Source: Bacteroidia bacterium
GTDB lineage: Bacteria; Bacteroidota; Bacteroidia; Flavobacteriales; Flavobacteriaceae
DNA: 5,542 nt
Reading direction: 5' to 3'
Assembly: GCA_030429325.1 (NCBI GenBank)
Contig: JAUICT010000167.1
Coordinates: forward strand, 1 to 5,542
Part shown: piece by piece, positions 5,466 through 5,542 of the stretch
How the letters are laid out: every line of letters begins with the position of its first letter
Position numbering within the stretch: position 1 is the first letter of the stretch
Position numbers and translations under genes: made by a program
Notes under the pieces: model-generated
Told to the model about the DNA's origin: nothing
Seen by the model: only the letters and a program-made list of their open reading frames with translations
Database searches by the model: none

Positions 5466-5542
5466 ATGTATTTTCTATTCATTAGCGGAGGCGAGATTTT
5501 TTTCATCCTATTTATAGTGGTGATGGTTTTTGGTGCCGATAA
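5466..5542 (+). CDS. tatA: TatA/TatE twin-arginine translocase subunit, N-terminal part (3' end outside window)
   Basis: Only 25 codons are present. They read MYFLFISGGEIFFILFIV (1-18) followed by VMVFGAD, with the cut codon AA- probably a lysine. This is the membrane helix of a TatA/TatE protein: the short GGEI entry with an acidic residue near the start of the helix, an aliphatic/aromatic transmembrane segment, and FGA-D-K, where family members continue IPE/IPD and a GLGKG hinge. TatA oligomers form the pore that carries folded twin-arginine substrates across the inner membrane. No in-frame start lies upstream, so ATG 5466 is the start. It has its own probable promoter and follows a strong terminator, so it is not part of the peptidase operon; the operon's own export signals show no twin arginine. 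TatB is less likely because of the FGADK-type helix end. Confidence 0.78.
   Translation, partial: MYFLFISGGEIFFILFIVVMVFGAD

Overview
The window looks like chromosomal DNA from a member of the Bacteroidota, most likely a marine Flavobacteriaceae. The evidence is the moderately AT-rich sequence, start sites with A/T-rich leaders and no Shine-Dalgarno, several matches to the Bacteroidota -7 promoter element TAnnTTTG, signal peptides that end just before a glutamine, and gene families (stand-alone CarboxypepD_reg-like proteins, DUF6702) typical of that phylum. The genus cannot be told from the sequence alone.

Layout. Positions 1-671 (minus strand) hold the N-terminal 223 codons of a secreted protein with a tail-fibre-like repeat segment. 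It starts at GTG and runs off the left edge. A 212-bp divergent intergenic region (672-883) follows, with a good -7 element for the leftward gene and a 14-bp inverted repeat (861-874) just before the first rightward gene. Four rightward genes then form a probable operon: two paralogous secreted proteins with a carboxypeptidase-regulatory-like domain (884-1624 and 1621-2415, overlapping by ATGA), a DUF6702 protein (2489-3007), and a large secreted M1-family zinc metallopeptidase (3068-5386). A strong intrinsic terminator (5405-5432) closes the unit. The last 77 bases begin a TatA/TatE translocase subunit gene that runs off the right edge, with a -7 element only four bases before its ATG.

How the genes may work together. 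All four operon products carry N-terminal export signals without a twin arginine, so they probably go through Sec to the envelope. Only the M1 peptidase has a predictable activity: a complete HEXXH-X18-E zinc site, a GMEYP motif in place of GXMEN, and a candidate catalytic tyrosine. The three upstream proteins have no assigned biochemical role. Their linkage suggests an envelope peptidase with accessory or surface-binding partners, but that is inference. I see no mobile element, CRISPR array, tRNA, rRNA or broken gene. The most interesting material is the paralogue pair with a TonB-box-like EVVV segment but no barrel, the four-gene cassette itself, the palindrome at its head, and the possible leaderless start of tatA.
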